A stretch of 64,000 nt of DNA from Watersipora subatra (lineage: Eukaryota > Bryozoa > Gymnolaemata > Cheilostomatida > Watersiporidae): the NCBI RefSeq assembly GCF_963576615.1, contig NC_088708.1:45371196-45435195 (forward strand), in the 5' to 3' direction. Positions 25,801-35,200 of the stretch are shown here, one piece after another. Under the pieces are notes generated by a model that made no database searches, had not been told where the DNA came from, and saw only the letters and a list, made by a program, of their open reading frames with translations. A program made the position numbers and the translations under genes. Each line of letters starts with the position of its first letter. Position 1 is the stretch's first letter.

Positions 25801-28800
25801 TGTTACGTGACTATCCACATGTTACGTTAAAATCACCATTTTGAGTCTGATCTGTTGCTTGTTAATAGGTGTTGAGACGTTGAAAAAATTGTAAAACATG
25901 TTAACAATGTTTGTATCAGTATTACGAATATAGTCAATAGTCGAATGAATTCAGTAAATATAGGGCTACCTTAATAGCCTGAGGACTTGTTCCGGGGTTA
26001 CATTAACAATATCTTCACCCACAGTAACTAGCTGTCATTCTATGGCAGCGCCAGTAGTGAAGCAATTTCTAAGATACATATGAAAGAATATAACTTTTAA
26101 TATTTATAAAATCGATCAGTTTGTTAAAGACTTGCAACAAAATTCGCATTACAGTTATTTTGTATCAAAATATTTACCATGTCTTACTCTGTTGTGTTGT
26201 AGGTGCCAAATATGTGGAAATGTGATTACAAGCTCTTAAAAGCTCAAAAGCGAAAAGCCGCCGTAGATTGAATCTGTTTATTTCTCTGACGTAGTCATGA
26301 CAGTTTGGTTATTGTCTTGTCACGTGATGTTCTCACGTGAATTGAAAGGCCAATAAAAAGCTTGATATAAAATTTATCATGGCATTAGTTTATGACAAAC
26401 ACTTCGGGTTTTACCGAAGATCCCGTATCAAATATAGATGCTCGCTACTTTACAGTTTTGTTTCGGCTTGAGCTAATCGTCAAGTCGTAATCTGATCATG
26501 TGACCCAATACTTCGCAAATAATTTTTGCAGCGCTTTTCGATTATCACAGGTGACCAACAGGCTCATCATAATTATCAGACAATGATATGTACTCTTTCG
26601 AGCTAAGGTTAAAAAGTTTAACGAATTTTTTGCGGTAAGTTATAACATATCAGTGCTAAAAGTGACAGCATTACAATGACGATAAAACAGATGCGTAAGA
26701 ACAATAGACCTGGTTTTATTGAATGCGTGAAGTATATTTGTCAAAGTATTTCGACGAATGAGGTTGCATGAAAGTGTAAACAGAAACCATCCTGTAACAA
26801 CTAGGTCACATTTGAGCCGTTCTGGAAAGAGAATCCAAACTACGGCGGTCTCGTGTGGCTGCGATTAACTGTTCGTTTTTTAGCCTTTAAGAGCTTTTAA
26901 TCACATTCCCATATATTATGCACCTACAACACAACAGAGTAAGACATGGTGAATCTTTTGATATCAAATAACTGTAATGTGAATTTTGTTGCAAGTCAAC
27001 CTTTAAGCTCTTGTAGCTGAGCTACATGAAGGCGACACGGTTGAGTTATATTTATTAGAAGTGGACTGCATTGATTTTACAAGAGCCAGTTGAGTTGCAT
27101 TTATCAACATAAAAACTGCATAACTCCGACTAACTGAAGTGAAGATAACTATGTAAAAAAGACACATGCCATCTTTGTGCATAGTTAGATCAAAATGGTA
27201 GCTTGCGCTAGTAATGGTGGCCCGGTTGATTACTTCCTTATAGGAAAAATAGGTTTAACACTGATGCCTGGTCTTGTAGATACAAGCAGGTCTCTCATCC
27301 TGGATCATGTTAGCAACTTTCCATCTACGGTGAAAGCACTTAAAGTAACAAAATTTCTTTTTACCTGAATACCATTTTGAAGCTACAAGCTTGTACAGCT
27401 GAAAAAAATAGAGCAAAGAGGTTTCTTTTCACGCTCTTTCGAAGAAGTGGTGTTTTAGCGGTAACTGAAGAGACAATGGTTTCAGTACACAGAGTCTGAC
27501 ACAGTGTGTATATTTATGAACAGAAAAACAGATCTGTGTGTCATGAGAAACTAATGTTTCTAATGACACACTGTCAAAACTGTGTCAGCAGTAAATGTCA
27601 GCAACCATTTTTCATTTCTCGGTCAGTTAGAAGTGTCTTTTGTATCTCTCAAAAACTAATATTGCAATCTTCTTAAAACTTAGGAATTATACTAAAATCC
27701 TATACCACATAAAGTCCTCAAAATCTTATAATTTTTTGTAAACAGAAAGTACTCGAATGTACAAACAAAGTGAAACTACAAATTCAAGTTTACTTTTAGG
27801 ATCTGGTGGGAAAGCATATCTCTGGCCGAGGCTTCAAAGTTTTAAGGGTTTTTATGTTGTTCCTCCTGTTCCAGCAGTGCAAGAACAACTGAGCATTCAA
27901 AACACTTGATAATTAACCCAGATTCATGTCGTCATGTGAGAGTATTTTTGTTCGGAATGTAATATTGTAGACAGAGTACTACTGCTCTGTCATTTAACAA
28001 ATTCCATAATGTTGCCACAAAAACATGTATCCTGCCACATATTGACAGTGTAAGTTAGTACTCCCAGTGACAAAAGTATTAGCTCGAATTGTTCATGCCT
28101 AGAATGTTGTACATTCTCTCAATGTCGGTTTTGAGGCTAACCAAAGACAGTTGTCATTAGATTAAAGGTGTTTTCATTTACTTTTCATTTGGGAGCTATC
28201 AGTCCCTATATGACTGGGAGGTAAAGTATTCTTTCAATAAAATATTTGATTATACTAAAGGGGTTTTTCATTCTCAAATATTTCCATCACTGTTGTAATC
28301 TTAAATCTTACGTATTCCACCCAATTAAAATATGCTTCAGCAAATTTTGAAATGTCGGTAATCATTTGTATTAAAAGCTGACTATATCAGCTGATAACAT
28401 CAGCTTTATTAAAAACAAAGCTTGAAGGAATTCAAAGAATGAAAAAAGCTGAAATATTATTGTGTATGTATAAAAGACATACATGTACTAGAAAAGAGTG
28501 TAGGAGGAAGCCAATGACAAGAACTTATTACGGGAGATAGAGCTACGCATCTGAACATGTTTTTCAAGCATAAGTATAATTTCAAGCTTGTGTCAGAACT
28601 TTGCAGTTGTTGCAGAGACAACAACTTATGTTGAGATTTATACCAAAATCAAATTTCGATTTAGTTTTTCTCAACGTACATGTAGCCTTCGTGAAGTTAT
28701 TTTCTACCACTACCAGTTATACATTTTTTCTTATAAGTAAACAAAGGAAATAATAGAAAAAATTATTATACACCATGCTGTCTATTAAAATGTTGTGATG

Positions 28801-31800
28801 GTAACACCAGACAGTTTATAAGTATCAGGATAAGGCATGGTCGCCAAAGGCTTACCGAAAACCCTCTATTTGAACGCCCTGGCACTCTATTTTTCAACCG
28901 TTTCTTGATAGTGGCATTTACATGTAATTAGAGATGGCATTCAAATAAAGGGTGGCGCTGTATTTGTCAACTAGCTCATCAGACTTCTGTGATGATAAAT
29001 TTAAACCTTCTACTGACAAAGCAATGTTAATGTCACCTACATGTATATTTTACACTCTCCTTCAGGCAGACACATTACTGTCATTGGCCTTAGTATTTTT
29101 GCTAAACGATTTTTCATATACGTCGAGTATCAGACCGAGTTGAACAAGGAACTTCTTTGATTAAAGATAGAATATGCCATAGTAATGGCTACTATTACGT
29201 TGTATGGTGTTTCAGAAGAGTATTCTCATCGTTCAACAAAACACTTTGAAGTTTTCATGTAAGATTGTAATTCACATTATGGACGAATCTGAGAATAATA
29301 GATATAATTTAGACCTTAGTGACTTTAAATCAGAGTGTAGTGCTGATGATTGTGACGATCGATCTTCTAAGGTACACGTCATTAAAACCATGGCAATCAC
29401 TCAGCAACAACGAAAGAATCAATTGTCACTGATGTAACCGAGTCATTATTAGTACCATTTTGTGAACACTTTTCTACTATCTACCATTATTACTATTAGT
29501 ACTCGCTATTATGTGTTCGAAAAGATCTAAGAATGTCAAAGTGGCAGGCAAATAGAGGTGTTATTTCTATTAAAGGGTGAGGTTTTATTTCTCAAACCTT
29601 CTATAGTCGCGGTCTATTAGAGGTGTCGTTCAAATAAAGGTGGCGTTCAAATAGAGGATTTACAGTAAATAGCAATATCTAACAGAAATCTGTCTCAATA
29701 GGAGTGCAGTCGCGGATTGATAGGTGTTAAGAAAGTGTAATTATCTAGTAAGGATAGGCAAGCTTGTATGAAGTCATCTGATACAGAAAATAATGCTCTG
29801 GCACAACTGCCAATTTTTACTGTATACCAACTAGTGGAAAGTTTATGCCATGAGTTCACCACTCCGGATTATAGCATAGCTCCGTAATTGGTTTTTAAAT
29901 GGATAGACCTTGCAAGTGTCACAGTTGCTGTAAGGGTATCTGAAATTGCCACTCTCACAAATTTAAAATAGCTCACAAAATATTTGGCTGGAGTTTTACA
30001 TTTTTGTTAGCAGAGTGAAGAAAAATGACCTCTAGAGTACATCAGTTTACACAAAACTGTAAACATAGGCTAACAGTCAGGGTTTTTCCATTTCCCAAAT
30101 TAGTAAATAGCTGCAGTTTTATATTTTAATTTATCCTTGTCATCCTTAGCCAACATTTGTTGGGTAACGCAATGTGTCACTGTTTCGATATGTCCAAAGT
30201 CGAACATCCGCCTGTGCCTAGGAAACTGATTAATAGATGAATTAAGATGAAGATCAAATTGGAAATGGCTGCCCTGCCTTACGCAAACAGATTATTCCTT
30301 CATATAACGTTTCAATGTTCTTTCACTGGTTTTTCTATTTGAAATGCATTACTGGACAAGCATCGTTTTCGGAACATTTCTTGATGAGTAACAACATTAA
30401 CCTTTCTTTAAACAGCTCAAGCATTCGTTTATTTATATCCTAGCCAACTCACCCTCTCTGACTCAACACCTGTATATTTTTGTCAACCCACCATTACTGA
30501 CTCAACACCTGTATGTTTTTTCAACCTAGCATTCCTGATGAACAATCTAACATCTAACAATAACATTAGTCCTGCCTTCGTAATCATTCTAGCTCATCTC
30601 TTACTAAAATTTTTTTAGTTACGGAGATCTGACCTCAGCCATATTGCAGAATCCGTTGACTTGAATGAGGAGAATGGTTACGCTAGTTCGAGCAGCAGTT
30701 CAAGCTCAAGTTCTAGCGACAGCTCACTGGATAGTGACAGCGACAGCGTATGGAGCGACGACGAAGCGCCGCCTGCCAAACAGCGAAGGTAGTTAAACCA
30801 GAGTGTTTATCTTATTCTTTCCAAGTCTCTTTTTTTTTTAGTTTTGTCTGCAGTCATTATTGCTGATGTCATTTTCCATCCTTTTTATGCCCATTCCGTG
30901 TTGTTTGAGTAAATTGGGCGATTATGTTGTGACTGCGACCCTGGATATGAGTTGATGGCTTCAGAAACACTTGAAGATAAGTGTGTGAGCCAATGCCCAA
31001 TGGACGCTAGGATTATGCAATGCCAACTCCTAGTGCTATTCCATTTTATCTCGTGAGAGCGGCTCGCGTATCTAGCTGAAGTCCAAGTCTTTATCAGCTG
31101 TCAAGGGTGTTGTGTAATGGCAAATATTGTAAAACATTGCAGCGAATCTCTCAACATTGAGGAAGTGGTGTAAGTCTTCATCTCACGTTGTTCTTATAGC
31201 CATTGACAGCCAAATCACTGATCAGTTCCAAACCAGTCTCCTACTGGTTGTCTAGTCACCTTTTATGGCACAAACCTAAAATATACCTCTTGTCATCTTA
31301 TTTCGATTTTAGATTATTATGCGGTACTTTGCTATGACATTTTTGAAAAACTTGACTCTTTCCAATTGATAATCTCATACTGGCAGTAAACTACTCGTTC
31401 CTCTCAAATTCGTCTCATAGAAACGGCCGTGGCTGAACTAGATCACAAATTGATTAGCAGTTAGTTCCACATCAAGCCGAAAGTGTGTTAACAGTACATC
31501 AATTTTATTGGAAGAGGGCTGATCTATCTGCACAGTGATTTGCCTGTATGATTTTAAAAATATTTTTTTCCGGTTAACAAGCTGTCTGTTGTTGCTATAT
31601 AACCGATCTTTTGCTTGCTAGGTAATGGTATGCTCTATATCTGTTTTTGTGTCGTGCATATCACATTCAGATATTCGTTGTGTTTGTCAAAAGTTTGCTA
31701 CTATGAGTTTCTTATAGATCTTTTGCTTATTTTCTCTATAGTTAGGATCTAGGGCACTCACTGTAGTTAGTATTTAAAATTGCTTTGTATCTGTACTGCA

Positions 31801-32032
31801 TTGTGAATACCTTCATTCCAAACTGCATCTGTCTGTATGGACATTCATAAATTTATTGAGATATTCTTTTCTGTGGTCATTTATATCGGATGGTGACATG
31901 TGTAGGACGTGTCCCCCTAATTGCAAGGAATGCCAGAATGAGACCAAAGGTGCCGGTGAACCTGGCAGTCCAAAGACTAGCACAGATGAAGACTACAGAA
32001 GTGTCAGCAGCTCTCCTGACAGCGCCAAGTAG
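8533..32032 (+). CDS. JMJD6: JmjC-domain Fe(II)/2-oxoglutarate oxygenase JMJD6 (lysyl hydroxylase / reported arginine demethylase), complete, nine exons
   Basis: Exons: 8533-8587, 8918-9135, 14437-14589, 18442-18542, 21409-21504, 22566-22713, 24793-24981, 30619-30788, 31906-32032 (stop TAG). All introns are GT-AG and every phase closes, giving 418 aa (human about 403). The ATG reads [18 protein letters not shown], matching the family N-terminus. JmjC motifs: [15 protein letters not shown] with metal ligands His190 and Asp192, Lys207 (GHKR) as the expected 2-oxoglutarate anchor, [10 protein letters not shown] with His276, and TQN at 288-290. Residues 343-353 are 11 consecutive Ser, followed by an acidic DSDSD/WSDDE stretch, the family's polySer region. 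JMJD6 is a nuclear enzyme that hydroxylates lysines in splicing factors. Introns of 1 to 5.6 kb are full of transposons. The C-terminal exon ([11 protein letters not shown].. to ..SSSPDSAK) is the least conserved part. Confidence 0.95.
8600..8815. repeat. Degenerate tandem repeat, about 31-33 bp unit, in JMJD6 intron 1
   Basis: About seven copies of TATCTGGTAGATATTGATGA followed by GATTATTCTAA-like sequence, diverged by point changes. It fills most of the 330-bp intron 1 (8588-8917). Confidence 0.85.
9343..9432. mobile_element. Foldback element, about 28-bp arms (MITE-like)
   Basis: Left arm GAACGCCTTACTTCGCTG.. to ..TACCTAATGT and right arm ACATTAGGTACCAGCG.. to ..AAGTAAGGCGTTC are reverse complements apart from one base. 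About 30 bases separate the arms. There are no obvious target duplications. It lies inside JMJD6 intron 2. Confidence 0.8.
9465..9508. repeat. Perfect 19-bp hairpin
   Basis: CTTACAGTAGATCAAGAAA (9465-9483), spacer AGACCA, and the exact reverse complement at 9490-9508. It sits 32 bases after the foldback at 9343-9432, so the two may be parts of one composite insertion. Confidence 0.85.
10027..10075. repeat. TA microsatellite inside an inverted repeat
   Basis: AGCAAGATTGTACTATATAT and its reverse complement flank a (TA)n core, giving a nearly uninterrupted palindrome of about 46 bases. It is followed by a second TA-rich patch. Confidence 0.8.
10351..10750 (-). pseudogene. Retroelement C-terminal remnant with PD-(D/E)xK-like nuclease domain
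   Basis: A minus-strand reading frame contains [66 protein letters not shown] and [13 protein letters not shown]. This block order is characteristic of the C-terminal domain of a reverse-transcriptase retroelement family widespread in aquatic invertebrates. The PDIVV..(x)..IIDIAVP segment fits a restriction-endonuclease-like core. No reverse transcriptase motifs precede it; the upstream side runs straight into a TA microsatellite, so the copy is truncated. The part 10165-10290 on its 3' side carries ATTACTAATAGTTTCATG, a motif repeated at 36.15 kb, and may be the element's 3' non-coding end. The family name is uncertain. Confidence 0.7.
10751..10831. repeat. (TA)n microsatellite, about 80 bases
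   Basis: An almost pure TA dinucleotide run with a single G interruption near 10801. It lies directly at the truncated 5' side of the retroelement remnant. Length is likely unreliable in an assembly. Confidence 0.95.
12067..12536. mobile_element. Foldback transposon copy A (about 470 bp)
   Basis: Long diverged inverted arms: the left side has ATCATTTGCGATTGTTTTTT, ATGTTTGAG, CAGGATGTT and AAAATCAACAAAACTTGATC; the right side carries the reverse complements (GATTTTAATCTTGAAACAAC, CAAACATGAAAAATAATCGC). It is closely related to copy B at 12915-13346, which has the same arm words. Ends are approximate. Confidence 0.7.
12915..13346. mobile_element. Foldback transposon copy B (about 430 bp)
   Basis: Same family and orientation as 12067-12536. 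The left arm has TTTTTTGATGTTTGAGG and AAAACTTGATCGCGATTAA; the right arm has CGCCGATCAAGTTTTC, CATCAAAAACAATCGCC and CTACAAAGTTTTA. About 380 bases separate the copies. Ends are approximate. Confidence 0.7.
13531..13912. mobile_element. TA-flanked non-autonomous DNA transposon (pogo/Tc1-mariner type), 382 bp
   Basis: Begins TA|CAGTAATCCCTCG and ends CGAGGGGTTACTG|TA, with inverted ends differing at one base and a TA target duplication. The CAGTAAYCCCTCG terminus resembles Tigger/pogo-group ends. No transposase is present. It lies in JMJD6 intron 2. Confidence 0.85.
17291..17370. repeat. 13-bp tandem repeat, six copies
   Basis: Perfect repeats of AATCCCTAAACAT. The unit contains CCCTAAA, a telomere-like word, but the 13-bp period and internal location show an ordinary minisatellite. 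Confidence 0.95.
17405..17563. repeat. 57-bp tandem repeat, nearly three copies
   Basis: Nearly identical copies of a unit containing ATGTAGTCTTCTTAGTCTGG, AAACTACATAATAGC and TTGCAGTTACACATTAC. One T/A/G position after ATG varies. Confidence 0.95.
20702..21130 (-). pseudogene. LINE reverse-transcriptase C-terminal remnant (jockey/CR1-like)
   Basis: The minus strand reads [16 protein letters not shown], then (after a frame change near 21045) [36 protein letters not shown] and [20 protein letters not shown]. This order (W..L..LQ+..LR.I, LF..L+IL, WN.LP..L) is the conserved C-terminus of many jockey/CR1-clade ORF2 proteins. The rest of the element is absent (5' truncated). It lies in JMJD6 intron 4 (18543-21408), antisense to the host gene. 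The rest of that intron (18543-20690) holds no gene I recognise. Confidence 0.75.
23738..24229. repeat. 16-bp minisatellite, about 30 copies, in JMJD6 intron 6
   Basis: Tandem TCATGTCTTGGGGTAT units with variants (TACTGATGTCTTGGGG, AGATGTCTGGGGGTAT, AGATGTCATGGGGTAT). Because 16 is not a multiple of 3, both strands give long artificial open frames of SIPQD/TPRHQY type, which are not genes. The array sits in a region with possible inverted ends: GGGCTGTCTACACAGG near 23692 and TCTGTGTAGACTC near 24672. Confidence 0.95.
24330..24495. repeat. Direct repeat copy 1, upstream of JMJD6 exon 7
   Basis: Shares TTTAGAGCATTTTAACAT, AGCTTTCTAACA, CAACTGATCACCAAATAA and AATCTCTATATAGTCCATTT-like words in the same order with 25385-25560. 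The pair brackets exon 7 (24793-24981), about 1.06 kb apart. It is a dispersed repeat whose ends are unclear. Confidence 0.75.
25278..25560. repeat. Direct repeat copy 2 plus a short tandem duplication, downstream of JMJD6 exon 7
   Basis: 25278-25347 is a 36-38 bp unit (GGTGATGTAGCATGGTTTCT, AAGTAGAAA) present twice in tandem. 25385-25560 is the second copy of the repeat at 24330-24495. Confidence 0.75.
26131..26997. mobile_element. Long foldback element, about 140-bp arms, in JMJD6 intron 7
   Basis: The left arm (26131-26270) contains CTTGCAACAAAATTCGCATT, ACAGTTATTT, CCATGTCTTACTCTGTTGTG, TTGTAGGTGC and GCCGCCGTAG. The right arm (26839-26997) contains their reverse complements in reverse order (CTACGGCGG, GCACCTACAACACAACAG, AGTAAGACATGG, TTTTGTTGCAAG). 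A spacer of about 570 bases separates them and no transposase is visible. The left arm carries an acceptor-like TTGTAG followed by an in-phase 22-codon frame and then AATAAA at 26352-26357. Outer ends and target duplication were not identified. Confidence 0.75.
28855..29665. mobile_element. TA-flanked non-autonomous DNA transposon, about 811 bp
   Basis: Left end TA|CCGAAAACCCTCTATTTGAA and right end (reverse complement) TA|CTGTAAATCCTCTATTTGAA match well and are flanked by TA. The subterminal parts repeat CTATTTGAACGCC / GGCGTTCAAATAG words several times on both sides, as expected for clustered transposase-binding sites. The middle contains a 77-codon plus-strand frame (29204-29437) with no family similarity. 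It lies in JMJD6 intron 7. Confidence 0.75.
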
Positions 32033-32161
32033 ACGAACACTCAGCAACTGTTTTGCACACTTATATATCTTTCGCTCAATCCTGTTTTTGTTATTTGATA
32101 TTTTAGTAGCATAGAGGCCTTTGAATGTAATCATTCTCTGCGCTTCACTGCATAGCCATAA

Positions 32162-32167
32162 AATAAA
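32162..32167 (+). terminator. JMJD6: Poly(A) signal AATAAA of JMJD6
   Basis: AATAAA 130 bases after the JMJD6 stop codon (TAG 32030-32032). It predicts a very short 3' UTR with cleavage near 32180-32195. Confidence 0.75.
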
Positions 32168-32188
32168 TCTCAACACAAACGAAAAGAA

Positions 32189-32194
32189 TTTATT
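32189..32194 (-). terminator. CNPY4: Poly(A) signal AATAAA of the canopy gene
   Basis: TTTATT on the plus strand is AATAAA on the minus strand, 66 bases after the canopy stop codon (TGA, 32262-32260). It is only 21 bases from the JMJD6 signal on the opposite strand. Confidence 0.7.
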
Positions 32195-32259
32195 TCAACG
32201 ATTATTACAGAAAGGAAAAATATAAACAAAACAGGTCTGAGTTGGCAAATATGTGAGTT

Positions 32260-35200
32260 TCACAATTCACCTTTGGCTCTTGTTGATTGGCCAATTTTAG
32301 AGGTATCTCCCTTTTCATCAGTGTCATCAGGTGGACTATTGTCTAGCCGTTCCACACCTGTCCATTTCTCATCTAAACACTCTAAAACAAACGTATGAGT
32401 GAGTTTATACTAATTATATACACATTAAAAACCAGGTGAGTGATTGCCTCTCTCAGACTTTCTACCCGCGTACTAGCCTATTCCTAGCTTTTACCCTATG
32501 TTGAGGCATGCAGATTTAGCTGTGGGTATGTAGGATTACTTCAAATTAGCAAGAAGTGCGGTACCCTGATATCTGTGCTAAATGATGGCAAAAAATCCAT
32601 CATTAGTGACCTTGTTATAAAGGTCAAGCCATACGCATACCGAGATCTTTTCCCTTCAGAACAGAAATTCTGCAGAGAGAGTCTAGTAACGGTGCGGATT
32701 GGTCACTCCAATACCAGTCCTCAATGTCCTCCTCGTGTAACTCAACCATTGTATAGCACTCCCTTGTCATCTGTCCAACCTCGGCATTAGGGGCATCCCA
32801 TAACTCCTCTGGTATCCCAAGGTCAACCTTCACACCCTTGTTTCTAGTAGAGTAACATAGGTATTTAAGATAATTGCTCAACTAACTGTCTGCTACGACT
32901 GGTTTCAACTTTTAATACATATTTTTATTAAATACACCTTGAAGATTAACAAAGAAAAGTCCTGCCACTTGGTAGACTAGTTGTCACTTCTACTAAGCCT
33001 GTCAATACAATGATCGACAAATTAGTTGAACAAATAAACCTGTGGATAAAATAATAGGAAATAATTCTGGTCCTCAATTAGAGTTCACCTCACATTCATT
33101 ACCCTCTAGCTGAGAGATCTTGTCACAGGAATTAAAGTCGACCAAGGTTTACAGCCCACATGAAATGGGGAACTGAATAAAAGCTGCCACACCTTTCTGC
33201 ACCCAATAACAGACCTGCGCGTGCATGTCTGTCAGGTACCAGAGTTATGCTCTCGTCATTCATCACATTACATTGTGATAAACGAGAGCATAACTCCAAT
33301 ACTATTATTAACAATAGTAAAATTTACATTAATTGACTACCATTACGCACCGAGTCAAAACCTATGCTTAGTTCACACGACAATGAATTTTTAGCACAAC
33401 CTAAGACGAAAGGAAACAATAATTTCGGCTAGGTGTCGCATATTGCCGAAATCTCTCTGGCCATTTTGTTCGACTTACTGGCTCAGGCTGTGTTGACGTA
33501 AGCTATGTTATGCATGAGTGTAAACATCATTACCTTACCACAAATAATCAACCAATAGCATAAATCTAGCTTCATCTAACAGTGGTACTATAAAAGGGTA
33601 TGACTAATCAATTGTATTGATTCTCTTCGCAAATGATTACCATAAATTCTGGTGTATAAATCGACTTGGCATAGAAGTAGGGGTTTTAAATTTTGGCTTA
33701 AAAATCCTGATTTTTGACATTTACTTGCCATATAAGTCAATCCCCTTCTCTGGCTCAAATCGTTTGATTAGAATGTGATGCGTAGCTAAGGAAATGGTAT
33801 TTAAAAAACACCATCAGCAAAGATGCCTTTGTTTTTGGTGTCGTCGGCAATACAATACATGATTAACAAAATAACGAGAAGAGGGAATACCATTCTAGTG
33901 AAGACCACAAGGCACGAAAAACAATACTTAACCATCGCATTGGCCCGTCTCACCAATAGAACGAAACTGCCATCTCTGAAAATGGATATTTAACAGAAAA
34001 ATAATACCACAAGACAGTTCTGTCATAAGTCGTGATTCATGTATAAGAAAAAGGATGGATAGATGATAGCGGATGTGTCAAATGAAATAGCGAAGTGTGG
34101 GCTTGTAGGCAGATACTACAGAAAAGCATTAAATTCGATAAAAACACGTTATTTCAGAAGAGAATCCTAGCGATAACAATATCAATGGTGAAGAATGGGA
34201 TTTTGTGTTAGATTAATCTCATGTTGAGTAAGATTACTAGTATTTTACTATTTTATAAATAAATCCCTATACATCTTATGACTCATATCATGTAATTGTG
34301 ATCTGCGATAGTTTTGTGAATTTTAATCTTGCTAGAATTCAAGTCATGAAAAACGTTACCACTGTATAAGTCGAGGATAGATTTTTAAGTTTGAGATTTG
34401 GTGTCAAATTTTCGACATATACACAGGAATTTACAGTATATGAAAACTTGAGACAGTATACAAACTCTGATTGTACGCAGCCTTCGAGTGTGCAAAGTCT
34501 TCGATTGTAGATATAGTCTCAGAGTCGTCAAGTGTCTTTGAGTGTACCGGGTCTCCAATTGTACATAATCCACGAGTGTACAGAGTCTTCAAGTGTACAG
34601 TGTCCGAATGTACAGAGTCTCCAAGTATTCAGAGTTTTTGAGCGTACAGAGTCTTCGAGTGTACAAAGTTTTTGAGTGTATAGAGTCTCCGAATGTACAG
34701 TCTCCTAATCTACAGAGTCTCTGATTGTACAGAGTCGCCGAGTGTACAGGGTTTGTGGATGTACTTGTATGTCACCACATCACTAAATCTCAAGCCTTGA
34801 CAGTACATAACAGTAACACGATCCTAGTCAAGCCCCAATATTATGCTGACTTACTTAAGACCGTGGAGTGTGGACATGGTCTCAGACATGCCCTTGGCAT
34901 AGCGCAGTGAACCGGCACGTTCTGCATGTACATTGTACTTCTTCACCTCGTCACATATATGGGGCTCATGTATGGCCTCTATTAGCTTGAGCTCCCTGCA
35001 ATGCGGACAATTAACGCATACTAACAGAGAACCATGGTAAATGGTTGCACAGTTTAGTCAGCTAATAAACTACTAGAAAACCTGGAATGCACTTATGAAT
35101 CTACATTAGCGTGGACAATAAAAATTTCAATTCAACAATTCTCACTCAATTTATCCATTTCAGAGAAACTCAAATACATTAAATTAGTCCATGAACATTA

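Larger units (their letters stand above)
24982..30618. other. JMJD6 intron 7, 5.6 kb
   Basis: The longest JMJD6 intron. It holds the direct repeat (25278-25560), the long foldback (26131-26997) and a TA-flanked element (28855-29665). At about 30440-30530 a roughly 45-bp segment containing CTGACTCAACACCTGTAT occurs twice. I see nothing else in 27000-28850. Confidence 0.75.
32844..34854. other. Canopy intron 3
   Basis: Contains a short hairpin (AGTTATGCTCTCGT near 33243 and its complement ACGAGAGCATAACT near 33281), a TA-flanked element (33640-34436) and a minisatellite (34440-34765) that ends about 90 bases from the 5' splice site of exon 3. Nothing recognised in 32890-33230. Confidence 0.75.
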
